A stretch of DNA of 64,000 bases from Himantopus leucocephalus (GCA_003993805.1 RSEF01000002.1:92926011-92990010); one strand, 5' to 3'; shown: positions 25,401 through 38,908, numbered from the stretch's first letter. Numbers and translations are program-made. The notes: generated by a model not told the origin, from the sequence alone.

Positions 25401-28394
25401 CTCAAATTACATGTCACCTGAGTGGTACTTTAAAACATCATTATTCTGAGAGCTGAGATCTTTATTTAGTCCACCTCTCCCAGCTCTACCTACTAGCATG
25501 AAAATCTTAAAGAAATTAAATGTAAGGATTGTTATGAATTTCTTTCCTAACTATATAGCTCCTTCTCTATATATATCTTTCCTATACTACCATACATGTT
25601 TTCCTTCCAATCAGCCTACAGCACGTCTCGTGAGGTAACTTAACAGGGATTCCTGTCGCTTCAAGCAAACACCTGAATTTCTGTTCCTGTTTAACCCAAA
25701 TGCCTCTAATCTTTTTCTTTCTTCTATTCAGCTTACCACACTCCAAAACAGTCGGTACAGATTTGTCCTTAAAGTAGCTCATTCCATAATTATGTTGCAT
25801 TTTACCACTCAGTAAAATGAAACATGGGATTAATGAAAAGCTGCCTCAGGATATTTACCATCTGTCCCAGACTTAAGAATCAATACCAGTTTGTACTCAA
25901 GAAGCACAAATCAATGATATCCATAGAATAGGCAACGTTATCTATGAAACTGTGAGAAGACGAGACTTTAAAGGTATGCCATTCAAAAAAACAGGCTGTT
26001 TTTCTCTAGTTTCGTCAGTCTGCTCACAAAATCAAACCAGAAACAAATATAGCAACCACAGGGAATCCACCACAGAGGTAGAAAATTCTGCAAATAGGAT
26101 TTATTTTCTAAATAATGTGTGTAACCCTCTTTCTTCCTAGGACACATGTATTAACCTGGGCTAAATACAGTCTTATGAAAATATTCATTTAATGTGGAAA
26201 AAAAAATCACAACAAGGCTCATTTCTTGAGCCAGTTTACAAATTAGCAAAGCAACATATATAAACCCCCCCACTGTACAATCAACAATCCTAAGAGTACT
26301 GGCTACTTGGAAAAACAGCATCCTAGATTTGCTTTTCTGCTGGTGCTGCAGTCAGTTTTGGTTTTCTTGAAACAACGTCAATGAAATAAAACAAGCTTTC
26401 TCTCTTTCCATTCCTCCTAAAATATTTATGTAGCTATTTGAATACTTAATATTGACTCTATTATGCATTATATAGGAGGGTTCCCAAACTATTAAATATG
26501 CCTTCATGCCTTTGGGTATCCAGAAGTTCTTCATGTATAGCTCAACAGAGTATTATTAAAGTGACATAAAGGTAGTCTAATACATGTTAAGCTACGTAGA
26601 TGTTAAGGTATTACCACATTGCAATAGTGCATTCACGGTTTCCATCTGAAACTTACCAGGATTCAAAATACAGGAGAGCAGACAAAAACAAGGACTGCAG
26701 CATTTCCTGAAAAAAAAAAATTTTGCTGTTTTCTGCAAGTTTATGCAACAAGGGAAGATCCCTCTGCTTGTCCTTGTGACTTTGGACCCCAGGCACAATA
26801 AAATAGAGACAAAGAACTACAGAATTAGTTCAGTATTTCATCTCTACTGGTATTTTTACTAAATTATATCAACATGTCAGTATTTTATAAATAATCTCAT
26901 CCTTCAAAGATTATGTTCTGCAAACTTTACATGAAAATATAATTTTGTGCAAGCAAGCACAAGCTGAAGCTAAGTTCCAAATTTAGTTATTGATGATTGC
27001 CAGTGACTAGCTCCCTTAGTAACAGGCAGGGAGTAGATACAGACAGAATATAAAGTTATCAGTAAGTGCTGAGACAACCAAATTTACCACCCACAAACTC
27101 CAAGTCCCACTTTAATCATTGTAAATTTTATTGTTGATCTAAATGGAAGCAGGATTTGGTTAACTTCCTTAGATCTAGCCAGCTGTGAAACATGGCCCGC
27201 TGTGTTAAATAGCCTATGAAGCGACATTGTGCAGTAAAAATAGCATGTGCTGTGCTGAAAGGACTTATTTAAAAGCTCTAAATGAAAAAAATCTGAGAAA
27301 ATGAAAACAGCAACAGAAGAAGAATATACAGCTGTACACATCTTAGTTGTAAAAATTTGCTCAAAGATTTTGGGATCCTGTAGTTCAGAAGTCGTAGAAA
27401 AACATTTTTATTAGCACCTTCTAATGGTGTCTTAGGCAGCTTCACCCCAACTGGGATAATCACATATATTTTTGTTCCCCTTAACTTACACACGTGCATT
27501 CAGGCACAAGTTGACTCAGAACAAAATCTACATGACTTAATTGAAATAAACATTGTACAACAGGGGATATTTTAGACCTAAAGCAGCTACAGCCATCATT
27601 CCTGGCCCTGCTTTATATGGCCCAAGAGCTGCAAGACATGTCACATGCTCGAATGAGTTTACTGGCATCGCAGTTACAGATGATGTTGAATTCAACCTCT
27701 CAGTGGGGTGTAGGTAGGTTTCCTGCACAGCTGATTCCCTGCAAAATCCAGCGATGAGATCTGTAACAGATGTTTTTGCCTCCCTACCCCTCACAGACAG
27801 GTCACCCACAACCACAGAGGCAGGGCAGCCCTAGTGTGATGCGCATGATATAGGAGGGATGAGCACATCATGACTGACAGGCTGCCTATTCCTGCACAGC
27901 AGTTTAGAGCAAACAGGCTGTTCTGGAAACCAAGAATGATTTTTGAGAAAACATGAACTGAAACATAAGAACTTCAAACCTTTCACTCTCAGAAAAAGAT
28001 GCCTTTGTGGGAAATACGTGGTTCTTGTGACTCTTGTCCTGACTTTATTTTGTGGTTCAGATGCCACACACAAACTTATTTCCTGTGATGTATCATAGTT
28101 TCCAATGCCACTATAATAAAAAATGTTCGATTAGTTTTAAACTCCATTTCCTATCAAAAAAGGGCCTTGGTGATTTCTTTTGACCACTGCCCTTTTAGAC
28201 CATTTTACCTTGATGTAAAAACAAAACATTTCTCATGCTGACTTCAATATTTACACTTGACTCATATTATGAGGAGACGTTTACAGTGGGACAAGGTTAA
28301 CATTGAAGTGCTTTTTTCCCCAAGACTACTATAGAAGTTATATCAAATGCCACTGCACCTCCCTGCCCTACTTCAAATGGTGGCATCTTGACAA
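22451..28394. other. Non-coding, nothing recognised
   Basis: Bases 22500-22900 are somewhat GC-richer. The remainder is AT-rich, with frames under 93 codons on either strand. No mobile element recognised. Confidence 0.6.
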
Positions 28395-28635
28395 GACCTT
28401 CAGTGCGCACAGAGACCATGGATGTACTAGGCAGACTACAAGGGCAGCAGCTCCTTCCCCTCCGCCCATCGTGCACGTCACTCACTGTGTGCGCACACAC
28501 ACCACGCCATGCAGCAGAGAAGCTTCACCTTCCTGACCTCCATTCAGATCAAGAACATGGCTGCTGCTACGTGTATTACCGTTTCTAAGGACAAGAAGCC
28601 ACACGTTTCTGCTTCTTTATATAATTCAGCGGAGG
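28395..28635. promoter_or_regulatory. CpG-bearing segment, possible regulatory element
   Basis: Ten CpG dinucleotides occur within about 230 bases of a CpG-poor region. The segment holds two TGCGCA cores, a CRE-like half site (GCACGTCAC), and a perfect 14-base palindrome, TGTGTGCGCACACA, at 28486-28499 that is also alternating purine-pyrimidine (Z-DNA prone). These features suit an enhancer or a small promoter, but motif matching by eye is weak evidence. Confidence 0.25.
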
Positions 28636-28709
28636 CTGCTCATCATGTAACTAATGAATTGGCCATGGTCTGCCTAATAGTTATTTTACATATCCTCCAG
28701 CATACTTAG
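28557..28709 (+). other. Small 50-codon ORF with strong start context
   Basis: AACATGG gives A at -3 and G at +4, a good vertebrate start context. The frame begins MAAATCITVSKDKKPH and runs 50 residues to a stop, ending in a hydrophobic stretch (AMVCLIVILHILQ). It directly follows a CpG-bearing segment (28404-28632). No homologue is recognised. A frame of this length is common by chance. Confidence 0.12.
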
Positions 28710-28961
28710 AGATCTAGATATAAAACTGAGTAATCTAGTCATGTATCTGCAACGCTCTCCAGAGTACTGTGGGTCTTTAAAACAATGACTTACCAACAGA
28801 GCTACCCATATTATGAAACACAGCAATACAACCCTAATATTATCACCACATGATAAAATCCCATTCAACACTCAGACTGTGGGCTCAGTGAAGTACTCAT
28901 CACAGACCTGAACAATTTATCTAAAGACACAAAAGAAAGAAACAATAAAAGATAAATTTAT

Positions 28962-28983
28962 CACACACACACACACACACACA
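28962..28983. repeat. (CA)11 microsatellite
   Basis: Eleven perfect CA units, long enough to be length-polymorphic. Confidence 0.95.
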
Positions 28984-30270
28984 GAGCACGTTTAATTTTA
29001 GGTAGTTGAGGATGTATAAGGTAGCATTTCCCTTGGCATTTAAAAAGAATTATTCCCAAGTTCCTCACTGTCAGGTAGCCAGTGTAAGTTTGCATGTGAA
29101 AAGGGAGCTAAAAGATTATGCAGAAATTAGAATTAAGTCCCCAGTTACACTTTTTAAAGGAAAACCACTTTAGCAGGCTAGTATAATGTTGCACAACACC
29201 TGGCTTAGCAAATTCCATCAGCTATTCAGTGTGTTTTTAATGGGTATTACTACTTGATTTCTATATATTTAGATAGGAAGCAGAGGTAATCTTTTCCTCA
29301 TTCACTTTTTTCAATTTTCTAAGTGATAACAGAAATTTTTCTGTACTTGAAATTGATGTGTAAGTAAAACAGCTACATCATCTCCAGCATGTTTTAAAAC
29401 AATCCTGTGGTTTGAGCTCCCTGTTGTTTCAGAGCATACAGAAGCAGCTTTGATAAACAGGAATTCCAATGAGCTGGGCAGGTCAGGCACATTTTCATTT
29501 TTTTAATTTTTCCCCAAAACATCATTCAACAGATAGCTTTGGAGTTGTCTAAGAAATACTGTTTCCTGTTCTGAGTAGGACAATGCTGTCATTTCTTCGA
29601 CAGAAGGTTAGAAAGGACTGCCAGAATAGCACTAAAATCCCTAAAGAAGGGATTAGTATTTGGGGGGAGGGCAAGTTTGACATTTTCTAACATTGTCATG
29701 TTTTAGGAATAATTTTCCCTAAATTCTGTCGCAAAGAAGTCCAAAAATATTCTCAGAAAACAAGTAGCTAATCTCAATAGCATTTTCCTTATGGGTCTCC
29801 CTAGTTGTCCAATTGGCATGAGTATGATCCCTTGCACCCCTGACGGCCCCAAGGAGAATTTGAATTTGACAGCATCCAATTTCTCCCTCTTCCTTTTACC
29901 CTCTCCTCATACAGAGGATGAAGATGCTTCCTCTGACTTGCTCAGGGGAACACTTTGTCAGCAACCTGATGCATGACATGCGTTTAATAAAACACCCACA
30001 ATGCAAATGTGAGATGCTGGAGCACAAGGAGAGGTTTTGTTCCTGCTCCAAGAGACACAGAATGGGGCAAAAATGAATATTTTTTTCTAATTCTCAAAGT
30101 GGCACAGACAGGAACCAAATGAAGTTCCTCCATCACCAGGATTTTATATATGATCCGCACCATACTGTTCCACGTGTATTTAGTCATCACTCCAGATTTT
30201 GACAGTTTCAAATGAAGCACACTTCAGATTTTGTGGGTAGCTGGTTAACAAAGAAAGATCTATTTATAAT
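28984..30270. other. Non-coding, nothing recognised
   Basis: AT-rich, short frames only, no recognised repeat. Confidence 0.6.
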
Positions 30271-30483
30271 GAAGATCTTTACATGATCTTAATACTTACT
30301 GGTTACATATAATAGAGCATATATGCAAAAAAGTGTCCAGCTTTTCCTTAAGAAAGGAGGTGTTTAAAATGGCCACNGAAGATCTTTACATGATCTTAAT
30401 ACTTACTGGTTACATATAATATAGCATATATGCAAAAAAGTGTTCAGCTTTTCCTTAAGAAAGGAGGTGTTTAAAATGGCCAT
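30271..30483. repeat. 106-base direct duplication split by one N
   Basis: Bases 30271-30376 and 30378-30483 are the same 106-base sequence, differing at only three positions (AATAGAGC versus AATATAGC, GTGTCCAG versus GTGTTCAG, and the last base). A single N at 30377 separates them exactly at the copy boundary. This pattern is what two overlapping contig ends or two haplotypes joined without merging would give. A real tandem duplication cannot be excluded from sequence alone, but the N at the exact junction makes it unlikely. Confidence 0.9.
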
Positions 30484-32129
30484 GATTCTGTACCCCGAAT
30501 GACAGAAAAGGGAACTAGTTATGGGTTATAACTGTTTAGTTGATCTACTTAAATAAAATTACAATAGCTATGATACTTCTTGTGCGTTCAGCCCTCGTGA
30601 CCACTATGCAACATCATGAAATTGCTTTCCCAGTAGCACATAATTACGAAAATCACCTGGCGGGGAGGAATTATTATGGCACCTGTGTTCCACTTTACCC
30701 AAACTTTGTTTCTTCCATGTCTGGTATGTGTTAGCATTAACACGTCCTAGCAAACAAGGCATAGCACTGGGATTCAGAGAACCCATTTTCTGGTGGCAAG
30801 TATCTGCTACACCATCCTTCACAAGTCAGTGTGCCACTGTTCCCCTCTCTACTTCTTTCATCTTAACAGGAACAGATGTTTGGGACTGGGATAGTATATT
30901 ATGCTCTATTTCTATTTCCCAAATGCTTCTGGGTCCCACTTCACTTGAGTCAGTTAGGTGCTAATGAAATATAAATGATAATGCAGACACTGAGTGTTTC
31001 CTAAAAACATAGCTGAAGAATACATTTGAAATGATACAAGATTCATTTGTCCTACAAGGTTTTTTGATGTCTTGTACAGACTTACATTTTTAGATGAGAA
31101 TGCTTTGAGGTCAGGGCAAGAATTCTTCTCCCATAAGCAACCCAGTGAAGCAATTTACTTGAGAGGTTTAATCAATTCTCCTTTTGAATGCATTCAACTT
31201 TGCAGCAAAGCAGCATTTCAGTGATGGAGTACAGAAAAACATACTGTAAAGGTTCCTTTCAATTATAGCATTTTAATTTGATGGAAAAAAGCTTGTCTTT
31301 TGCAGACTGGATTGCTAGCTAGAAATACATTAAATTTTGGGAGAGGAAATTTCTGTCACATGATTCTAACGTGTTTGTCAACCGCCTGATGTCTCTACTG
31401 GGATAATATAAATTTATGTGAATTGTCATACCTTCACTGAAGTCATTAGTTATCCTTTAGACATTAAAAATATCCAGAGGATCAGTTTATAGCAAGGAGG
31501 ATAGCAGGGTGATGATCAAGTCAGGTGCCGAGTACTCTGGGCTGCACAGCAGCAGCCGATACAGGTTTATGCTTTCCACTTACACAAGTTCTTTAATGCA
31601 CTAGTTGAGCAATCTCTGGTTTTCCTCCACTAGGTAAAATACCCCTTCTCGGGCAAAGATTAGAATCTGAGTTGAATCTTCACCCTTTTAGCACCATTTT
31701 CCACATTCCATTAAAATCAGCAGTCTTTTGGGCTCAGTGAAGAAGTCAGAACTTGGTCTGCTGTATGTACAAGGTCCACTGAAAGTTCATACTTTGGAAT
31801 TAAATGCAGATTATTGCAGAAGCCAGAAGTTGCCATATGCTCATAGTCGTCAATTTCTTTTATCTGTTAATGTCTAGGCTACATCCAAAGTTTTTATGTA
31901 TCTAGATGTTATTTGCATATGGCTTTAGGCATGTATATATGAATGTATACCTAGGCAGATAGATATATATAACTTTAGATAGCTTGATAGCTTTGGCAGA
32001 GCATAAAAATGAACAGTGAATGCTCCAGAATTTTGATGAAAGCAGGTTTTTAAAGAGCTCAAAACCAAAGGTATATGCATTATAACAGCATAAACAAACA
32101 ACTTTACATACAGCATTTATTTGCAACCC
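30484..32129. other. Non-coding, nothing recognised
   Basis: AT-rich, short frames only. A TA-rich stretch with GATAGATATATATA occurs near 31957. Confidence 0.6.
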
Positions 32130-34140
32130 TGTATCAGACTAAAATATGCAGATTAAGACCATGTAGTACAGTATAGTAAGAGGCAAATAGGGCTAAATAA
32201 AGAAAAGTATAGAGAAATACTGAAAAAGAGAATAATATTGTTCTTGGAAGACAGCAGAAAGCGGGAAAGAGCTGTAAACTAAGCTAATATTTAATCAATA
32301 AAAGTAAGGAAGAACTGACTTCAAGAGGAGAATAACAAAAATTACAAAGTCAAAAAATACTAGAAACAAATTAAGAGATGCTATAGGTAAAAGGTTGATT
32401 GCATAGACTTCCTCAGTTCAAAACAGTAGTCAGGGATGAAAACAAACATCGGGAGATAAGTACAGGACCACAAAGGCAAATTAGGAAAGATACCTGAACA
32501 ACTGCATTCCTAGAGAATAAAAGTTAACCAGGAGGCACATGGCAGAACAGTGTGGCTAAATTCAGCAGAGGTATCTGGAGGTTAGATCAGATTTGGTAAC
32601 AGGAAGAAAGTAGAGAAGACAATCACATGTTTAAAGAAAGAAAATTGAACAACCTGAGGAAATACTTCCAATAGTAACCTCTTCCTCACTTCTGAAGGAT
32701 ATAGTGCACATTTTGATAAAATCTTCCTAAGGGTATAATGAGAGGAAAAACATGATATGAGAAGGAAAATTCTCAGATAATAAAGCTGTCACAGATAAGA
32801 GATCTTAACCAGTGCAATATCTAGATAGAAATTCCATTGATCACAAGTCAAATATAGTATTTAAATATATTATTTTAGACTACAGTTAAAGTAAAGAAAG
32901 TATCAGACACAAATCTACAACAGACAAGATTCAGATAGGAAATATAAACATCAAATACTTACTTCATTGTTACAACAAAAATGAATGAATGGCATTTATG
33001 TCTGCATAGGCTTCACAGACTTTCACAAAGGACTTCATAGAATTTATGGAACAAATTTAGAGAAATTCCTGGACTATTAGGGGTTTTGACAAAAAATTTT
33101 CACATAACTTTGATTATATGAAAGTTTAGGAAATAAGTAACATTTATATATATTTAAGCCAACTACAAGTACCAGCAGAGATGCCTTATACCAGGTATGT
33201 TGGACTGGAAAAAAAAAACCAAACCAAACAAAAACCCCACAATCAACCCTCCCTGTCACCATCCAGAATCCACCCCTTAAACATTGAACACTGATGCAGA
33301 ACAAGAAATCTTAGCAATGAGATAAGAAACAAAGAAATTCAGTACTTCAGGTGTCTTGGCAATAAAAAGAATAGAATGGATGGAATGGACAATGAAATTA
33401 AAGTCAGAATAGCAATGGACAGATAAACCTTTGTAATGCTAAATCCAGCTGGACAAAAAGAAAACCTCTGGATGCTAAAGTGTGCATATTCAATAAAATA
33501 CAAAGACAAATCCACTATGCAGATCTGCAAACTGGGGACTTAATGAGATCCTCCAACCAGATCTTCATAAACTGCTGTTTTAAGGAAATTTTCAGTATCT
33601 GCTTGCCGGGACAAGTGCTCTGAGAAAAGGCAAAACTAAAGCCATTTGGGATCAGAAATAACTGATCAAAAATTGTGGTATTTGGGATGTCTATAAACAC
33701 TAATAAAACTGACCCCGACAAGAATATTCAATGAAGAAAGTTGAAGTGGAAATAACATATTTTTAAGATTTACAACAGAGGCTTCTTAAAAAACAATTAA
33801 GATGACAGAGACGATCATAAAAGACAAAGATAAAATAGCACAACAGTAGCAACTGCACTCCAAACTGAATGTAGAAGACTAAATGCACAAATTAACATAT
33901 TATTCTGCTGCATTTTTTGGTACACCTTGTGGTTGGTGTTTTGAACATGTTTACAATTCCTTCCTGATCCCACCATGGGACTTGATGGCTGCACAAGGCA
34001 CCTCAAAAAATGTATCTCTGCTCTCTGGTTAACAACATAAAAAGAACTATTACAAAACAATGATGGTGCCTCCCTGGACATGGCAAATAAACAAATTTAA
34101 AAGATGAGAAATTTAGAGGAAAAGGACAAGTTGTCTTGAA
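32130..34140. other. Purine-skewed, A-rich 2-kb stretch, no gene seen
   Basis: Across about 2 kb the plus strand is dominated by A and G (AGAAAG, GGAAGA, GAGGAAA motifs), with no tandem unit and no long plus-strand open frame. The composition differs from its flanks. It could be a very old retroelement body, since retroelement plus strands are often A-rich, or simple mutational skew. No retroelement protein motif could be recognised. Confidence 0.45.
33209..33240. repeat. A/C-rich tract (AAACC)n
   Basis: Poly-A followed by ACC/AAACC units; the minus-strand version of the (GGTTT) tracts seen at 14.7 and 19.8 kb. Confidence 0.75.
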
Positions 34141-37100
34141 GGCTACCTAAGGTAGGATAGAATAAGAATGTTGAACATGCTGTACTCTGAGGGCCATAAT
34201 ATAAAAAATAAACATGCTTTGCCGTAAGTGTACACTAGCTTTCCAACAGAAGCTTTCCTCCTGAGATAACACACAGATTTCAGAATGAATCTCAATTATG
34301 AATGATTCGGTGGACCAGAATGAATTTCATTATATTATGCTACATGTTATGTGCATTTGAGACAAGAGGCACGTCTCAAAGTGCAAACATTCGTCTCTCC
34401 TGCAGTAAGCAACGTTCATCAATGCTTCTATGCACTTCCAGAGCCCTAATGTTCTTACACTGGCAAAAGCACCATTATTCTGATGCGTTTCCCACCTTAT
34501 TGGATATACAGCATATTCCAGATATTTCTCCATACAGACCGGTTGGCAATATTCATTACAAAATCTGAAACTTTTAATAAATATACATGTTTCAGTTTTC
34601 TTTTTTCATAAAAGCACTCAATAAGCACAAAACTGTACAGGTCACCAATTGAAGGAAAAAAATTCACCTCTGTAAAAGTCTGGATACAATTTTACAGCAA
34701 AATCTCAGCATTAAAAATTAGGAAAGACGAATTTTCACAACAAAAATTACAAAATTATGTATTTAAGTATTATAAAGCAAAAATTGACATCCATCTTAAA
34801 GCTTATGGGTTATTTTTGGTTTGCTTTCATTGTTATTAAATTGATAAACAGTATCCACTGAGAGCAATACAGCAGGGTAAATCCATCATATCTTAATTTT
34901 AGTGGATAGGCATAAGCATGCTGAAGTTTGGCTGGTTTATTTGGAGGGGGTGCAGGAGGGAACCTGTTAAAAAAAACCCAGACAAACACAAACACAAAAA
35001 AACCCAACACCACAAAACTAAAACCTCACAAATAAACAAAAATCCTCACCACCCCAAAACACCCAACCACACACATACCCACAAATGCAAAAACTTAGAC
35101 AATTTTAAATTATCTAACAAACCGTACATTCCTGTCAGTTGATATTAAAACAAATTACTCCTTATGTTGTGAGCATGCTGATTCACAAAGCAGTTTTATA
35201 ACTTTTGATCAGTAACAAATTCCTTTTGTGAGGCTCCATCCACTTAACAGACTGGAGAATTGAACCCAACCTTCCTGCGTGGTAGGAACAGAATCCATGG
35301 CAGAAGCATTAACTGGTAGGGCCCAAAATAATCACCTTCCACTTTGCATCCTTTTTGTCCCCTTGCTGCTGCAGGGCAGCATTTGTGAGCCCACATCCCA
35401 TTTGTAGGCAGTGAGTCACCAATTGGGTCTGGCCCATAGAACAGCTGCCTCAGTACTGCAAGCAAAGGCTCTCGGGAATGTTTTTGTAAAGACTCATTTT
35501 AATAACTTAAATAAATTATATACACTTCGGTATCAAAAAGAGTGGTAAAAAATAACTTGACAGTACCCCCACCCACTAGCTCTCTACACCCTGGCAATAT
35601 GAATCTAAGAATTCCATTTGATGCTTTGTTTTCAAGATCTTCCTTTGAGTAATCAGTGTCTGCACCCAGCGTATTTATGATTTCAATTTTTTCTTTTGTT
35701 CCACTTGCCTAGATGTGCTGCGGACACATTTCAGTTATTCTGTCATCTTTTAACAGCTACTCTATGTCTCCTGTTCCATTTGTTTTCAAATTAAGTTCCT
35801 GCTCATTCTAGCAAAGGGTGAGCTCCTGATATATGACTGTGCTTAACCTGAACATGTCATCAGCATCGATGTCTTGAACAGCTATTTCAGAGAAGGGAGA
35901 CCAACGTGACACCGGGATTTCGGTTCACTGGAGATCAGGATGATAACAGTGTTACCAACACTATGCTTTTCTGTAATAATTTCTTATTACTGCCAGAGTT
36001 ATTGATGCATGCAGAACAAAAATAAAAGGATGATGAATTAATATCACTGACAGGACTCATACAACAGCAAGCAGATTCCACCTGCTAGTCTTAACCAGAT
36101 ATTCTGTAGACATCACATAATAGAAAAGCACTCGGAAAGTGAGTTTGCTGCCATCATTAGCACCAATTTTTCAATTGTTGAAGAAGAAAGGGAAGAGCTA
36201 GGTAGTTTTTAGCACTGCTCAAAGCAATACTGGTTCTTCCTTCCCTTTCATTTTCCAGCAGCAGTTTAATTTGGTTTATATAGTGCTATCTACTTTGCAT
36301 GGATTGTCAGGGAGTAATTCCCACACTGCTTAAAGCACATTTGGGAAAAAGCAGAAGCCTTCCCCCTCCCGCAGCAGGGCCGCACCAAGGCTGGGTCCAG
36401 CAGCAGCTGCAGATGTCCAGTATGCAGGAACCATTTGCTCCTTTTCCTCACCAGTTCCTGCTGCTTGGTCACACCAGACAGGACCATCATGCACCCTGAA
36501 TTTCCATCTCTTTGTTAATGAGTCATCCCCATGGGAAAACAGAAGGACATTTCTGCTTGACCACAATCTCTCCTGAAGGGTACTGATGACATGTCACCGA
36601 GTGAAAGCTGGGCTGACAGTGACAATGGCAAACATAGCAGTCCTTTCAGCTGAACCAAAGAAATCACAATAGAGAGACACATCCCTCACCAGTGGAGTAA
36701 ACCATAGCTTCTAAAATGCATTCCTGTGCAACGATTTCTCTGCAAGAACACAGGAGGGAGATTCAGGGAGACCTCTCCTCAGAGGAACCCGTGCCTGGAT
36801 GTGGGGATCCATCTCGTCACAGCGGGCTGGGTGGGAAGCGAGTGGAGGCACAGTCAGTCTCTTCAATAAGTAAACAGCATACACAATGGATAAAGCCAGC
36901 AAGGAGCACCTCAAACAAGGTCATGCAGGGAGTCTGTGGTATAATAAGCCACACTAATAAAGACTGGCTGGCAAACACTCTATAATAGGTTTCTCTAGTA
37001 CTAAAGCTTAACTCTTCCCTCAGTTCCAATAAATTTTAAAAAAGTTTATACCTTACTGTTTATTATTTTGTTTTTCTTATCTTTTTTACCACATCATTAT

Positions 37101-37798
37101 GCTGCCTCTAACATGCATAGCAAAACCAAAAGGCTCTTTCTGATTTCATGAATACCAAGAGGAATGTTTTCCTCAGCAATTAGTAATCATACTAAGTCAC
37201 AGTTCCACTCCTAGTTATACAAAGTAAGGGTAAGAAAATATTTGAAATGCAAAGCATATCTACTACTAAATTATCAATAAGACATAATAGCAGGATAGTA
37301 AATGTGTGGTATGTATATTTAGTATTTATTATAGAAATTTACTGCATATAAATTATAAGGAAGTGCCAGATGCATCTAATAAATATGAATAAGGAAGGTT
37401 TCATACCCCCAGAGCTACATATGATGCTGTCTTATAGCTGTCTGGTTGAAAACATTGTATTAAAATCACTTCACCTTGTTTAATTGGAATTGGATCCTCT
37501 AAATCTTCTATACCTGTGTTAATCAACTAGTCCAAAACAAGTTTCTACATGCAGTTAAAGTTTCCAGTGGAAAACTTCAGAAAGTAATAGAAAGTCAACT
37601 AACAGTTGAGGAAGAAAAGAAAATTGAAGTCTCAAAAAAGCAGGAAAAAAAAAAGAAATATGTTTTCAGCAGGAGTAGATTCTGCAGCTGTAGTTGTTCC
37701 ACTACAAACACTTCTTAATTGTTACGATATATTTTGCCCTTGAATATTATTTGCAAATTCTCACTTTACTTTTTTAGTATAAAAAAGCATAGTGCAAA
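34141..37798. other. Non-coding, apart from the A/C-rich tract
   Basis: Contains the A/C tract at 34970-35080 and a GC-richer segment at 36350-36900 with overlapping short frames on both strands. No gene recognised. Confidence 0.6.
34970..35080. repeat. A/C-rich low-complexity tract
   Basis: About 110 bases of A, C and few other letters, with ACAAACACA and CACCACC runs. Equivalent to a G/T-rich tract on the minus strand. The long K/N/H/P-rich open frame here is compositional. Confidence 0.8.
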
Positions 37799-38823
37799 AT
37801 ATGGCCATCCTCAGACCACCAGACCTTGGAAATGTAGAAGGTGAATATTGCATAGAAAATAAAATAGCTCCCATAGGCATATTNTTCTCCTTTATCACAC
37901 AAACAGATTTCATAAATGATAATCTATGGTCTTCCACAAAAAGGCAAACAACCTCTGTGGAAACGTGCTAAAGAATTAACAGGATGTGTAGTCATTGCTG
38001 CGGATTGAATCAATGAGAAAAGTGGGGAAAAAATGTATTTCCTGTAATCTGATAGGGAACTTTTAGGTCANTATACACATAAGAAATGAAATCAAAATAA
38101 TGTTTTGGTTTCTCCATTATCACACAAACAGATTTCATAAACGATAATCTATGGTCTTCCACAAAAAAGGCTAACAACCTCTANATATGGCCGTCCTCAG
38201 ACCACCAGACCTTGGAAATGTAGAAGGTGAATATTGCATAGAAAATAAAATAGCTCCCATAGACATATTATACACATAAGAAATGAAATCAAAATAATGT
38301 TTTGGTTTCTCCTTTATCACACAAACAGATTTCATAAATGATAATCTATGGTCTTCCACAAAAAGGCAAACAACCTCTGTGGAAACGTGCTAAAGAATTA
38401 ACAGGATGTGTAGTCATTGCTGCGGATTGAATCAATGAGAAAAGTGGGGAAAAAATGTATTTCCTGTAATCTGATAGGGAATTTTTAGGTCACTATCAGT
38501 ATTTGGGCCATTGTTGTCATCTTTCCATTTTTTTTATTTTCGTCTGGTTTTTTTTTTTTTAATTTTTTAAGAAGTAGTTTAATTTCAGTAGGTGTTTCAG
38601 TGAAATCAGTACTTACAAAAGAAAAAAAAATCCNAAGTGGGGAAAAAATGTATTTCCTGTAATCTGATAGGGAACTTTTAGGTCACTATCAGTATTTGGG
38701 CCATTGTTGTCATCTTTCCATTTTTTTTTATTTTCTTCTGGTTTTTTTTCTAATTTTTTAAGAAGTAGTTTAATTTCAGTAGGTTTTTCAGTGAAATCAG
38801 TACTTACAAAAGGAAAAACATCC
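37799..38823. repeat. Nested partial duplications at four single-N joins
   Basis: Five pieces separated by N at 37884, 38071, 38184 and 38634 are overlapping copies of one sequence of about 450 bases. The uninterrupted copy at 38185-38633 shows the true order. Piece 37799-37883 repeats 38185-38269. Piece 37885-38070 repeats 38307-38492. Piece 38072-38183 repeats 38269-38378. Piece 38635-38823 repeats 38442-38633. Copies differ by occasional substitutions and homopolymer length changes. The simplest reading is an assembly pile-up of unmerged contig ends or haplotypes. If so, roughly 575 bases here are surplus. Confidence 0.9.
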
Positions 38824-38888
38824 AAAAATGAACAAAGCCTTTACAATGTTTTCCATTAACCTACACATTGTATAGAATTTTATTATCC

Positions 38889-38908
38889 TCTCTGCTCTGC
38901 TCTGCTCT
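38889..38908. repeat. Short (TCTGC)n pentamer repeat
   Basis: About four tandem TCTGC units. It sits about 65 bases past the duplicated block ending at 38823. Confidence 0.8.
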
